Below, in pieces: positions 43,471 through 52,326 of a stretch of DNA of 64,000 nucleotides. The notes under the pieces are model-generated. The model was not told the origin of the DNA. It saw nothing but the letters and a program-made list of their open reading frames with translations, and did no database searches. Every line of letters begins with the position of its first letter. The stretch's first letter is position 1. Source of the DNA: RUG11551 sp045586185 (lineage in GTDB: Bacteria; Planctomycetota; Planctomycetia; Pirellulales; Thermoguttaceae); assembly GCA_045586185.1 (NCBI GenBank), contig JAZMZV010000056.1:59627-123626 (forward strand), written 5' to 3'. The translations under genes and the position numbers were made by a program.

Positions 43471-44262
43471 TTACTCAATGACCGTCCAGAGTCGTCCGGA
43501 CGACGTATGAATTAAACGAATGTCGAAATCGAAGGCGTCCTTGAGCATTTCTTCCGTCAGGATTTCGTCTCGCGTTCCGTTGGCGACGATTCGCCCCTGT
43601 TTTAATATGATGCCCTGATTAAACGTCGGCAGGATGTCTTCGATTCTTTGTGTAATAAACAGGATTGTCAGTTCCGGTCTGGACTGGGCGAGGTTTTCAA
43701 TCGTCTTGAGCAAAAACTCTCGACCGGTTATATCCATGTAAACCGTCGGCTCGTCGAGAATCATCAGCTGCGGCTGGGTTATCAGCGCGCGGGCGATGAG
43801 GATTTTCACCTGTTCTCCAGACGACATTGTACACAGCCGCTGATTGAGCAGTTGTTCGCCCCGAAGCTGACACAGCAACTCGGTTGCTCGAGTTTTTTCT
43901 TCCTCGGTAATTTCGCGATAAACGCCAATCGTAGCGTCGATTCCGGAAACGACCATTTCCAAACCCGTTCGGTTGAGGTCCGTCATCCAGTCGTGCATAA
44001 TGGGGCTGACCCAGGCGATCTGTTTGCGAAGTTCCGGCAGGTTAACCGACCCGTAAACGTGACCGAGCGCTTCGATCTTCGCGCCGAAAAGCGGCCAGGC
44101 GTACCCCAAAATCAGCTTGACAAGCGACGTCTTGCCCGCCCCGTTCGCGCCGAGAATAAACCGGCGTTCTCCGGAACGGACGTCCCAGTTGATGTTGTCA
44201 AGTATAACGCGCCCGCCGATTTGGTACGTGGCGTTTTGAATTCGCAATGCAAAAGGCGTCAT
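43471..44262 (-). CDS. ABC transporter ATP-binding protein with a substituted H-loop
   Basis: 263 residues. Walker A is GANGAGKT (38-45), the signature is SSGEQVKI near 147-154, and Walker B is LMILDEP (166-172). At the H-loop, the usual His of a 'VTHR/H' motif is replaced by Q205 in ILFITQRIEDILP. The N-terminal beta-strand start FALRIQNATYQIGGRVILDN and the sequence as a whole resemble ModF/YlmA-type single ATPases. No permease gene is adjacent, and the domain stands alone, so it may act with an unlinked membrane partner or in another cellular role. The loss of the His would be expected to weaken hydrolysis. Confidence 0.88.
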   Translation of the reverse strand: MTPFALRIQNATYQIGGRVILDNINWDVRSGERRFILGANGAGKTSLVKLILGYAWPLFGAKIEALGHVYGSVNLPELRKQIAWVSPIMHDWMTDLNRTGLEMVVSGIDATIGVYREITEEEKTRATELLCQLRGEQLLNQRLCTMSSGEQVKILIARALITQPQLMILDEPTVYMDITGREFLLKTIENLAQSRPELTILFITQRIEDILPTFNQGIILKQGRIVANGTRDEILTEEMLKDAFDFDIRLIHTSSGRLWTVIE

Positions 44263-44296
44263 TTTGAGTTATGGGAAGGCGTTGCGCCTGAAAGGG

Positions 44297-45928
44297 TTAT
44301 TCAATCGCGACAATCTGGTCAAACTCTCCCTGAACAAACCGGGAGAAGAGCGTCTGGAAATACAAGTGACAACCCAAAACGGCGCGAGGCAGCGGCGGCG
44401 TCATGGAGTTGTAAATCAGCCATTGCTCTTTGCCGATTTGAAGCCGGAATCCAGCAGCGACGTCTGGCGTTACGATAACGCCGCCCGTTTCAGTTACGGT
44501 CAAATGACGCCACGTAAACGACTGACCGGCGCGTTTGGCGTTGATGTCAATTACCAGCGGAGCGTACAGCCCGTTGCCTTGCCCTTCGACCTTGTAAATG
44601 AGCAAACCGTTTTCGCTCTGGAGAGAACCGTTCGCGTTTTGCGTCCATTCTCCCAGCGCCAGCGGGAAGACGTTGTACTTGGATTTCCCGTCCGACAACG
44701 ATCCTTCCGTCGATTCCCCAGCCGGGGTAAACTTAAATGCGCCGTTGAGCGGCAATATCGACTTGATTTCCAGCTTTCTCGGTTTCGCCGCCGGCTTGTC
44801 GAACTTGAGCGTATGCGATACCAGCAGCAGTTCGTCCGGATGCATCAGACAGATCGCCCGTTCCAGAGTTGCGCCGTTTTGCAGCGGCAACGCCAGTTCC
44901 CAGTAGGCGTAGGCGTCTTCGCAAGACCAGCAAACCATTGACCATTCGCCAGCCGGCTTGAGCCGCTTTCCGTTGACGAGAACTTCCGCGTCCCACGCGC
45001 CGGCGCCGAGCCGCTGAGCGTTGACGTTGACAAGCAGGTCAAAAACGTCGCCGTCGTACGCGCCTGTTACATTAGTCGATTTCCAGGACCAGTCGTTTTG
45101 CAATACGCCGACTTTCGACCATTCGCTTTGAACGCTGGGTTCCGTCATTAAAACGCCTTTGACGGACTTTGCCTTGGCTTGTGAAATCCACGGCAAAGCG
45201 ACCAGAGCCTGATGGGCGTCATCGACGTCGGAATCCAGCGACAAAGCCGCCTGAAAGAATTCTTCAACCGCCTTGGGATTGGCGACTTTCGATTCCTGAC
45301 CGAAACGCTGGGTCGAATCCGGATTGGTCAGCAGAATCATGTTCCGAACCAGCCATTCGTACAAAACCTTTTCCCGTTCCGGAAAGATCGGGATCTCGGT
45401 TTGATTTTCCAGAATCCGCAGACGCGTCCAGGAAGCGACAATGCTGCGGAAATACGGAATCACTTCCACGCACGGCATGCCCGCTTCGTCAAAGAATGAT
45501 TCTGTTACATCGACAATCGCCTTTCGCGCCTGACGAATCAGCTCGTCGCCGGGCCTCCACGTCGGCAGAGCCAGAGCCAAAACGTACGCCAGCTCGCAGG
45601 CGTAAAGCTGATATTCCAGCGGTTGCTGAAGCATGTCCGCCCCGGCAGCGTCGCGCGCTAACGGCGCGAGCGTATTTTCGATGTAATCAGCCCAGTATTC
45701 CCCGGACTGCTCCGACTTGTCGTTTGCCATGAACGCCGCCAGCTTCGCAATCGGCGCGGACAGTTCAGCGTCTTCGCCCCAAAGGTACGGATATTTCCAG
45801 GGAGCAAACCTGGTTTGAGGAAGCGTTTTGACGTACTGATCAAACGCCGCTTGCGGACCGTCGGAATCCATGACAGCGGAAAGCTTCTCTTTCAGTTCAG
45901 GAACCAAATTGTCGATAAAGGTTTTCAT
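44297..45928 (-). CDS. Large protein of unknown function
   Basis: 543 residues, no signal peptide or membrane helix. The N-terminal half (1-230) is helical with FAPWKYPYLWGEDAELSAPI and VIPYFRSIVASWTRLRI. The C-terminal half is beta-rich with Trp- and Gly-rich strands (GEWSMVCWSCEDAYAYWELA, RAGQSFTWRHLTVTET), like a sugar-lyase/heparinase beta-sandwich arrangement. This resemblance is weak. The gene starts beside a GAGTTGC heptamer tract (45936-45965) and runs toward the ABC ATPase gene 34 bases downstream, so the two may be co-transcribed. Confidence 0.75.
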   Translation of the reverse strand: MKTFIDNLVPELKEKLSAVMDSDGPQAAFDQYVKTLPQTRFAPWKYPYLWGEDAELSAPIAKLAAFMANDKSEQSGEYWADYIENTLAPLARDAAGADMLQQPLEYQLYACELAYVLALALPTWRPGDELIRQARKAIVDVTESFFDEAGMPCVEVIPYFRSIVASWTRLRILENQTEIPIFPEREKVLYEWLVRNMILLTNPDSTQRFGQESKVANPKAVEEFFQAALSLDSDVDDAHQALVALPWISQAKAKSVKGVLMTEPSVQSEWSKVGVLQNDWSWKSTNVTGAYDGDVFDLLVNVNAQRLGAGAWDAEVLVNGKRLKPAGEWSMVCWSCEDAYAYWELALPLQNGATLERAICLMHPDELLLVSHTLKFDKPAAKPRKLEIKSILPLNGAFKFTPAGESTEGSLSDGKSKYNVFPLALGEWTQNANGSLQSENGLLIYKVEGQGNGLYAPLVIDINAKRAGQSFTWRHLTVTETGGVIVTPDVAAGFRLQIGKEQWLIYNSMTPPLPRAVLGCHLYFQTLFSRFVQGEFDQIVAIE

Positions 45929-45935
45929 TCTTATA

Positions 45936-45965
45936 AGTTGCGAGTTGCGAGTTACGAGTTGCGAG
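45936..45965. repeat. AGTTGCG heptamer tandem
   Basis: Units AGTTGCG, AGTTGCG, AGTTACG, AGTTGCG and AGG at 45936-45965. It leads directly into a copy of the R3 repeat and lies 7 bases upstream of the gene start at 45928. Confidence 0.85.
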
Positions 45966-46034
45966 GCGGCGAGGCGCCGCTCCCAGTCCGCGCTAACGCG
46001 CGATTGCCAAAAATCGCTCCTGTTAGTCGCTTTA
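45963..46034 (+). repeat. Dispersed repeat family R3, copy 1
   Basis: Shares GGCGGCGAGGCGCCGCTCCC, then A(G)TCCGCGCT-CGCGCGA, and later AATCGCTCC-GTT-GTCGCTTT, with the copy at 60304-60374. The first 20 bases form a GGCGGCG/CGCCGC hairpin. Confidence 0.85.
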
Positions 46035-46042
46035 TGTTTTTG

Positions 46043-46432
46043 TTATTTCCCTTGTAATTGTTCAACAACGTCTTCCGGCAATGGAATGATTTTACCAGCG
46101 CGGTCAATCGTTGCTAAAACGGTTGACCCGGTAACCAGCAGTTCGTTCTGACGCCAGATTTCGTAAACCAGTTCCATTTTAACGCGCGAGATTTTCCCAA
46201 ACCCGGTTTTGACGGTCAGGACATCGTCGTACATGGCGGGTTTATGATACTTGCACGTCAAAGAAACGACGACGAAAAACGCGCCGCTTTCCTCCATTTT
46301 TCGGTACGAACCGCCCATGTCGCGCAACATCTCTGTGCGGGCAATTTCAAAATAGACCGGATAGTTGGTGTGATGAACCACCCCCATCTGGTCGCATTCT
46401 TTATATCGAACTCGAATCTGTGTTTCGTGCAT
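46043..46432 (-). CDS. YbgC/4-hydroxybenzoyl-CoA thioesterase family protein
   Basis: 129 residues of hot-dog fold. The motif YKECDQMGVVHHTNYPVYFE contains the catalytic Asp and the conserved His-x-x-Asn-Tyr of YbgC-type acyl-CoA thioesterases. Such enzymes hydrolyse acyl-CoA or acyl-ACP near the Tol-Pal system in other bacteria. It lies 7 bases downstream of the DpnII endonuclease gene but is probably older chromosomal material, since its base composition resembles the flanks. Confidence 0.92.
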   Translation of the reverse strand: MHETQIRVRYKECDQMGVVHHTNYPVYFEIARTEMLRDMGGSYRKMEESGAFFVVVSLTCKYHKPAMYDDVLTVKTGFGKISRVKMELVYEIWRQNELLVTGSTVLATIDRAGKIIPLPEDVVEQLQGK

Positions 46433-46439
46433 GATATAA

Positions 46440-47351
46440 TTACAGTATTTGTTCCAGTATTCCCCGTTCCAGCATTGCTAACGAAAGAATACAATCGTTA
46501 TGATCAAAAGTCTCTCTGAGTGGAAGATGCGTTGATTTCCAGCCCATGCCATCGGTAATCCAGATAAACGGAAACTGATGGTTAAGAACATCATAGAGAT
46601 TTCGGTATTCTCCTGCCGTCGATTTCAGTTTTGAACCGCCGTCCCCGTAAAAGTTGACTTCAATAATCACCAAACTATCTAAGGTGCGTACTACGAAATC
46701 ATAAATACGGGAAGATTTATCAACAGGAACGTCAATATTGAATTGTTCTTTTATCTTTTTTGCATCTGCTTGAGCGAGATATTCATATCCATCTTTTTTC
46801 TGGCAAACGTCTTTGATAAAAACTTCAACAATGTTTTCCATGGCAGTACCGCCGCGATTCTTTCGAGCGTTACTGTCTAATCCGGATTCAACGCCAATCA
46901 TATAATCGACTAACGATTTAATTCGATTGGATTGAATAAGCGTTTTCAGCCCAGTTTTATCAACAAAATATAAATACTTTTCAATATCGTTTTGAGTTGG
47001 CTTAGTTATGGAAAAATCATAATTCTCATAACGCAAGACTTTACTTTGATAATCAACTAAAATATTGAATTTTTTCTCTCGACTAACTGCAAGGGCCGGA
47101 AGAACTGAAATTACTCTTGGCTCTTCTTGAATTAATCGCCTAAATTCATTGTCAAAATCTTCTTTTCCAATTAGATAATTGAGAATATTAAGTGAAATCT
47201 CAATATCTCTCACATTGCTATATACTTTATCCCAATTGACAAAATATGACCACAGATTATTAGACGGTTTTAAATTATCTATCAGATAATTGAAAACGGA
47301 ATCGGCATCAGAACAACCAAGGCAGTCATTATATATTGTTGAGTATTTCAT
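46440..47351 (-). CDS. DpnII-family type II restriction endonuclease
   Basis: 303 residues. The DpnII/MboI family segments GLDSNARKNRGGTAMENIVE (157-176) and IIEVNFYGDGGSKLK (229-243) are clear. The active site is of PD-(D/E)xK type, with D218, E231 and the family's E-V-N in place of E-x-K. The family cuts 5'-GATC with unmethylated A. It ends the four-gene island and shares its strand with the two methylases and the 189-residue protein. The DNA is AT-rich, unlike the thioesterase and aminotransferase flanks. Confidence 0.93.
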   Translation of the reverse strand: MKYSTIYNDCLGCSDADSVFNYLIDNLKPSNNLWSYFVNWDKVYSNVRDIEISLNILNYLIGKEDFDNEFRRLIQEEPRVISVLPALAVSREKKFNILVDYQSKVLRYENYDFSITKPTQNDIEKYLYFVDKTGLKTLIQSNRIKSLVDYMIGVESGLDSNARKNRGGTAMENIVEVFIKDVCQKKDGYEYLAQADAKKIKEQFNIDVPVDKSSRIYDFVVRTLDSLVIIEVNFYGDGGSKLKSTAGEYRNLYDVLNHQFPFIWITDGMGWKSTHLPLRETFDHNDCILSLAMLERGILEQIL

Positions 47352-47356
47352 TTATG

Positions 47357-47926
47357 CTATCTCCCAATATATGTAGCTTTTGAAATGATGTCATAAATGA
47401 AACTATGTTGATCTCTCAACGTTTCCAGGCATTTTTTGAACTGATACGCATCTTCACGATTCGTTTTTTCTTGAATCATGAGCAATCTTGTCAAGAGTAA
47501 CAGAAACTTGATTGAATACCTTCTCTTTTTTTCTAATACTTGAAATTGTTTATATTCATCGAAATCCTTGAGCAGGTAATCCAAATTCAAAAGCTTTTTT
47601 CTTTGTTTTTTAGTGGAAATTCGTTCGGTTTTTTCCCATGCTTCAAGTAATTTATCAACGAACTGTTGAGTAAGACTTGGATTCTCTTGCATTTTAAGCA
47701 AAATATCAACCACCCAATGCACGTGTTTGGGCGTTCTAATACGAGTCCAATTCCCGTCTTCGTCCATTTCGCGATACTTAATTTTTATATCAAAATCGCT
47801 AATAGCCCCCTGATAAATGGCAACAATAAAATGGTCGTTAACGCGTTCGGCGAAAAATGGAACCTCCGAACGAGATGTCATAATGTCGATTAAATTGGTA
47901 TTTGGATCTTGAAAATCAATTTTCAT
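47357..47926 (-). CDS. Unknown protein encoded inside the DpnII-type island
   Basis: 189 residues from the ATG at 47926; a TTG start at 47932 would overlap the methylase stop. The stretch VPFFAERVNDHFIVAIYQGA suggests beta strands, and the rest is Lys/Leu-rich helix (STKKQRKKLLNLDYLLKDF, KRRYSIKFLLLLTRLLMIQE). There is no signal peptide or known catalytic motif. It lies between the DpnM-like methylase gene and the endonuclease gene with gaps of 2 and 5 bases, so it is clearly part of the operon. It is not one of the three canonical dpn genes. No function is claimed. Confidence 0.85.
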   Translation of the reverse strand: MKIDFQDPNTNLIDIMTSRSEVPFFAERVNDHFIVAIYQGAISDFDIKIKYREMDEDGNWTRIRTPKHVHWVVDILLKMQENPSLTQQFVDKLLEAWEKTERISTKKQRKKLLNLDYLLKDFDEYKQFQVLEKKRRYSIKFLLLLTRLLMIQEKTNREDAYQFKKCLETLRDQHSFIYDIISKATYIGR

Positions 47927-47928
47927 AA

Positions 47929-48771
47929 TCAATAATTTTTAACCAAAACTTCAGTGATTTTACCGCGTTTAGTTGCAACAGAGTTGATCTGCCGGCTGGC
48001 GTAAACTTTTGTTATTGAATAATCCGCATACAAATTGTTGATAAAATCCGTATCCGAATTTGACAACATAAACATAACTTGCCGATCATTAAGTTCATCA
48101 CAAACTTCTTTAAGACGTTTCTGCATGTCGATGTCAAACCCTTCCTTTGTATAGGAAGTAAAACTGGAAGTTACGTTTAATGGTACATAGGGCGGATCGA
48201 AATAAACAAAATCGCCTGATTTAACATAATTCAAAATATTTGCAAAATCTGCATGTTGGATTTCAGTTGTTTTGAGTGTACTTGAACAATCTAACAAATT
48301 TTGCCGTTCATACAAACGCGGATTTTTGTATTGTCCGAATGGAACGTTAAATTCTCCCTTGGAATTGACCCTGTATAATCCATTAAAACAGGTGCGATTC
48401 AAATAAATGAATCGACTTGCTCGTTCAACATCGGACAACTTTTTATATTCAGCCGCATTTCGGTCAAGATTTCTAATTTTAATGTAGTATTCTTTTGTTA
48501 CTACATGTTGATCCAGAGAATCCATTAAAGCCTCAACGTTATCTCGGATTGTAATATACAAGTTGATCAACTCTTCATTCAGGTCTGAAATATACCCGTA
48601 TTGAGGTTGAATCGAAAAGAATAACGCCCCTCCGCCGACAAACGGTTCGTAATACCTGTTATAATATTGGGGCATTGCCTTTTGAAGTTCAGGCAATAGT
48701 TGACGTTTCCCCCCTACCCATTTGATAAAAGGATGCAGGTCGCCGATTATGTTTTCAAATAATGTTGACAT
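47929..48771 (-). CDS. DNA adenine methylase, Dam/DpnM type
   Basis: 280 residues. Motif I is HPFIKWVGGKRQLLPEL (13-29), with YEPFVGGGALFFSI (41-54). The catalytic DPPY is in FVYFDPPYVPLNVTSSF near 192-195. This is the D12-class adenine methylase order, which modifies A in GATC in double-stranded DNA and protects the host from the endonuclease. It is the second gene of the island, and its start is one base after the stop of the DpnA-like gene. Confidence 0.95.
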   Translation of the reverse strand: MSTLFENIIGDLHPFIKWVGGKRQLLPELQKAMPQYYNRYYEPFVGGGALFFSIQPQYGYISDLNEELINLYITIRDNVEALMDSLDQHVVTKEYYIKIRNLDRNAAEYKKLSDVERASRFIYLNRTCFNGLYRVNSKGEFNVPFGQYKNPRLYERQNLLDCSSTLKTTEIQHADFANILNYVKSGDFVYFDPPYVPLNVTSSFTSYTKEGFDIDMQKRLKEVCDELNDRQVMFMLSNSDTDFINNLYADYSITKVYASRQINSVATKRGKITEVLVKNY

Positions 48772-48772
48772 T

Positions 48773-49576
48773 TTAAGCTCCTGTAGTATCGTTAACTGGG
48801 ATTACATCTTCGATTCGTTTAATTGACAAATCAAGGAAATCCTTGTTTATATCAATTCCAATAAATTTTCGATTTAATTGTAATGCCATGACGCCGGTCG
48901 TTGAACTCCCGGTGAATGGATCCAGTATCAAATCATTTTCGTTTGAACTGGCAAGTATAATTCGTCTTAACAGTTCAAGCGGCTTTTGCGTTGGATGCTT
49001 GCCGTATTTTTTTTCTTCTTTATTTAACGTGCCGATTGACCAAACGGAACGCATTTGTTTTTGGGGAACTTTTAAAAAATCTTTTCCCCAGTCCCCATTA
49101 CGCATTAATTCATAATGAAATGTATGTTTTGCTTTAGGGTCTTTTAACGCCCAAATCAATGTTTCATGACTTGCTGTAAAATATCTGCAACACATATTGG
49201 GCGGAGCGTATGTTTTATACCAAGTAATATCATTTAGAATTCTAAAATTCTGTTTTTGAAGCGCATAGCCACACTTGTAAATAGAGTGGTATGTACCTGA
49301 AATCCAAATTGTACCGTTTGGTTTTAATACACGCTTACAGGCTTGAATCCACTGAAAGTGGAAATCAAAATCTTCTTCAACCCCTTTACTTTGATCCCAG
49401 TCTCCCTTGTTGACACATGCAACCTGTCCTGCGTAACAGGTAATTCCCCCGTTTGATAATAAATACGGGGGATCTGCAAAAATCATGTCAATGCTGTTTT
49501 CCGGGATTTCTGATAAAACATTAATGCAATTCCCTAACAACAGTCTTACTCTCAATTTTTTATAATATACGTTCAT
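48773..49576 (-). CDS. DNA methyltransferase, DpnA type (beta class)
   Basis: 267 residues. The DPPY motif comes first (IFADPPYLLSNG, 34-45) and the AdoMet FxGxG-type motif last (ILDPFTGSSTTGVMAL, about 215-230), the order of beta-class N6-adenine methylases. It contains ACVNKGDWDQSKGVEEDFDF like DpnA of Streptococcus, which methylates single-stranded GATC DNA. It is the first gene of the island, 61 bases from the aminotransferase gene. Confidence 0.94.
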   Translation of the reverse strand: MNVYYKKLRVRLLLGNCINVLSEIPENSIDMIFADPPYLLSNGGITCYAGQVACVNKGDWDQSKGVEEDFDFHFQWIQACKRVLKPNGTIWISGTYHSIYKCGYALQKQNFRILNDITWYKTYAPPNMCCRYFTASHETLIWALKDPKAKHTFHYELMRNGDWGKDFLKVPQKQMRSVWSIGTLNKEEKKYGKHPTQKPLELLRRIILASSNENDLILDPFTGSSTTGVMALQLNRKFIGIDINKDFLDLSIKRIEDVIPVNDTTGA

Positions 49577-49637
49577 GTATTATATTTATCGAGTTATACG
49601 TTTGGGAGGGAAACAAAATAATTGATTAGGAAATTCC

Positions 49638-50753
49638 CTACTTCTCCTTCGCCGCCTTGCACAGCGTTTCGACGCCGCGGTAGAGGGTTTCGTCTGTAGC
49701 GGCAAAGCTGATGCGGAAGTTGGTGTTCTGAACGGAAAAGACGTTGCCGGGAATAACCAGCGTGTTATACTTGGTAATAACCGTGTTGACGAACTCGTCT
49801 GCCGTTCCCCATGGAGCTTTCGGGAACGCATAGAACGCGCCGCCGGGTTTGACGATTTCAAACGTGTCTTTCAGACCGTTGTAAATGATGTCGCGCTTGC
49901 GGCGATAGGCGTCAATCTGAGCCGTCATGTCGGTGTCCATCGCTTCAACGGACGCAATCTGGAACGGGTGCGGCGCACAGACGAACGAGTACTGCTGGAA
50001 TTTAAGCAGCGTCTGAATGATTTCCTGCGGTCCGTGAACGTATCCCAGACGCCAGCCCGGCATGCCGTAGCATTTGCTGAACCCGTCCATGACAATCGTT
50101 TGATCGTTATACTGAGCCGGAGAAACAAACTCGGAATCGTAGCAGAAGAAACGATAGATTTCGTCGCTGACAAGCGGAATGTCCTTTTCTTTTGCCAGCG
50201 CGGCGATGTCCTTCACAACCTGCAAATTGGCAACCGCGCCGGTCGGGTTGCACGGCGAATTGAAAAGAATCATCTTCGTCTTGTCGGTAATGGCGTCTTT
50301 GACCTTGTTAACGTCAAGCTGGAAATCCGGGTACGTGTCGACAAAAACGGGCTTTGCGCCAACCATTTTAACCAGCGAGGAATACATGACGAAATGCGGG
50401 TCAAACATGATGACCTCGTCGCCGGGATTGACCATCGCCAAAATAATCAGCAGCAATCCGCCGGAAACGCCGCTGCAGACAAAAGCCTGACGGTCGGAAT
50501 GTCCGTAAAGAGCGTCGATTTCCTTCTGAATCTTTTCTCGCAGCAGCGGGGCGCCTTGCGTGGGGGAGTACCCGTTTTTGCGGGACATGATAGCGTCGCA
50601 CGCCGCCTGACGGACGTTTTCCGGAACGTCGAAGTCCGGCTGTCCGATAGACAGGTTGACAGGATTAACCAGTTTCGCGCCCAGGTCAAAGACCTTGCGA
50701 ATTCCCGAGGCGTCAAAGGCAAACGAACGATCAGCAAGCCATTTCTCGTACAT
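49638..50753 (-). CDS. Class I/II aminotransferase, aspartate-aminotransferase-like
   Basis: 371 residues. The PLP lysine is K227 in MDGFSKCYGMPGWRLGY. The phosphate pocket SGVSGGL (94-100), the loop FNSPCNPTG (164-172) and SDEIYRFF (197-204) are typical of fold-type I aminotransferases. Exact amino acid specificity is not decided. FSKCY where most have FSK-x-(F/Y) is normal. It stands alone between the island and the S41 protease gene, which is divergent. Confidence 0.93.
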   Translation of the reverse strand: MYEKWLADRSFAFDASGIRKVFDLGAKLVNPVNLSIGQPDFDVPENVRQAACDAIMSRKNGYSPTQGAPLLREKIQKEIDALYGHSDRQAFVCSGVSGGLLLIILAMVNPGDEVIMFDPHFVMYSSLVKMVGAKPVFVDTYPDFQLDVNKVKDAITDKTKMILFNSPCNPTGAVANLQVVKDIAALAKEKDIPLVSDEIYRFFCYDSEFVSPAQYNDQTIVMDGFSKCYGMPGWRLGYVHGPQEIIQTLLKFQQYSFVCAPHPFQIASVEAMDTDMTAQIDAYRRKRDIIYNGLKDTFEIVKPGGAFYAFPKAPWGTADEFVNTVITKYNTLVIPGNVFSVQNTNFRISFAATDETLYRGVETLCKAAKEK

Positions 50754-50991
50754 GATAACTGCTTTCTAAAATATGGTTAAAGGGTAATTGTAAAATACAA
50801 ATATATTAATATAGCATTGTACTACGATTTCAGATAAGAGCAAGGGGGAAGGAGGGGGAGAATTACGGGTTAAAAGGGATATGTTGACTCAAGCGGAAGT
50901 CAAAATCGTCTGTTTAATTGATTGAATCTCTTATTGTCATTTGTTGTTCCGCCCCCTTGCAGAATACGTTTTTTGTGGAATAATATAATAC

Positions 50992-52320
50992 ATGCCAAAA
51001 CGAAACCTGATTCTGCTGATTGCCCTGACAATAGTTTGCGTTACGTGCTATGTGCGAGCAAACCGTCAGGAGCGTTTGCTGACGCACGTCATGAATCTCG
51101 TCGAGAAAAATTACTATTATCCAGGCGATACGTCTCCGGTAACCAAAGACGACCTGCTTCAGCGAGCGATGGGCGGAATGCTGCGTTCTTTAGATCCCTA
51201 CAGCGCTTATCTTCCGCCGGTTGCGTACGATAAAATGAACGAGACGCTGGATCAGCGCTTTGCTGGAATCGGGGCGGAATTGGCTCTTGCACCCAAGACA
51301 AAGGCGTTGACGGTTACCTCTCTGATTTACGGCGCTGCGGCGCAAAAAGCTGGGTTAAAACCGGGAGATGTAATTCTGACCATCGACGGGAACTCCACAA
51401 AAGGCAAGTCCGTTTCTCAAGCAGTGGAACAGCTTCGCGGACATCCTGGAGAGGTTGTCGCTTTGAGCGTACAACGCGACGGGGCAGAGAAGCCAATCGC
51501 TATCAATGTTACACGCAGTATTATTGCGACGGCGTCTGCTGTAGGCGATAGACGCCGCATGGACGGTCAGTGGGATTATTTTCTGCCGAATTCAAACGGT
51601 ATAGCGTATATCAGAATCACCGGTTTTGGATTTCAAACCGCCAAAGAGATGTCGAAATTGATTCCCGCTTTGCTCAAAAAGGGCATGCGCGGATTGATTA
51701 TCGATTTGCGCGGAAACCCGGGCGGGACGCTCAATTCTGCGGTGGAGCTGTGCAACCTGTTCGTTCCGGAAAACGACGTTATTGTCAGCATTCGCAGCCG
51801 AACAACCGTTCGAGACATTCGCGCGGAAAAGGGCGACAAATTCCGTTCGTTTCCGATTGCCATTCTCATTGACGGTCAAACGGCGTCCGCCAGCGAGATT
51901 GTCTCTTCCTGCTTGCAGGATTCTTCAGGCAAAACCGCTCCGGACGGTTCCACGTTAAACGTGAAAGTCATTGGCTCCCGTTCTTTTGGAAAGGGCGCGG
52001 TGCAGGACGTGTTCTCCTTGCCGCAGGAACAGGGCGCTATCAAGTTTACCGTTGCAGGATACGTCAGCCCCAGCGGAAAGAACATCCATCGCTTTCCAGA
52101 CGCCAAGCCAGCCGATCAGTGGGGCGTTATGCCAGACGAAGGATTCGAGGTTGCGCTTTCTGATAAGGACTTGGTAAAACTGTATAAATGGCGAACGTTA
52201 CGGTCTATGTCAATTGACCTGTCCGTTCCCGGAGATGACCCGCCTTTTGGCGACCCGGCTCAGTACGACCCTTGCGTTAAACTCGCTCTGGAATTTTTGA
52301 ATTCATCTAACCCCAAATAA
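50992..52320 (+). CDS. S41-family C-terminal processing protease (CtpA-like)
   Basis: 442 residues. A membrane anchor or signal peptide is at about 5-22 (LILLIALTIVCVTCYVRA). A PDZ domain spans about 90-175 with FAGIGAELALAPKTKALTV, GAAAQKAGLKPGDVILTIDG. The S41 core has GLIIDLRGNPGG (about 238-249), the catalytic Ser in GQTASASEIVSS (near 303-306) and the catalytic Lys in SRSFGKGAV (near 330). It cleaves exported proteins near their C-termini. A TATAAT-like string ends only 4 bases before the ATG, so the mRNA may be leaderless. It lies 6 bases upstream of hpnH. Confidence 0.93.
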   Translation: MPKRNLILLIALTIVCVTCYVRANRQERLLTHVMNLVEKNYYYPGDTSPVTKDDLLQRAMGGMLRSLDPYSAYLPPVAYDKMNETLDQRFAGIGAELALAPKTKALTVTSLIYGAAAQKAGLKPGDVILTIDGNSTKGKSVSQAVEQLRGHPGEVVALSVQRDGAEKPIAINVTRSIIATASAVGDRRRMDGQWDYFLPNSNGIAYIRITGFGFQTAKEMSKLIPALLKKGMRGLIIDLRGNPGGTLNSAVELCNLFVPENDVIVSIRSRTTVRDIRAEKGDKFRSFPIAILIDGQTASASEIVSSCLQDSSGKTAPDGSTLNVKVIGSRSFGKGAVQDVFSLPQEQGAIKFTVAGYVSPSGKNIHRFPDAKPADQWGVMPDEGFEVALSDKDLVKLYKWRTLRSMSIDLSVPGDDPPFGDPAQYDPCVKLALEFLNSSNPK

Positions 52321-52326
52321 TTAGCC

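Noticed and set aside
46440..49576. Restriction island read as a prophage or transposon fragment
   Set aside because: No integrase, transposase or terminal repeats were recognised at its edges.
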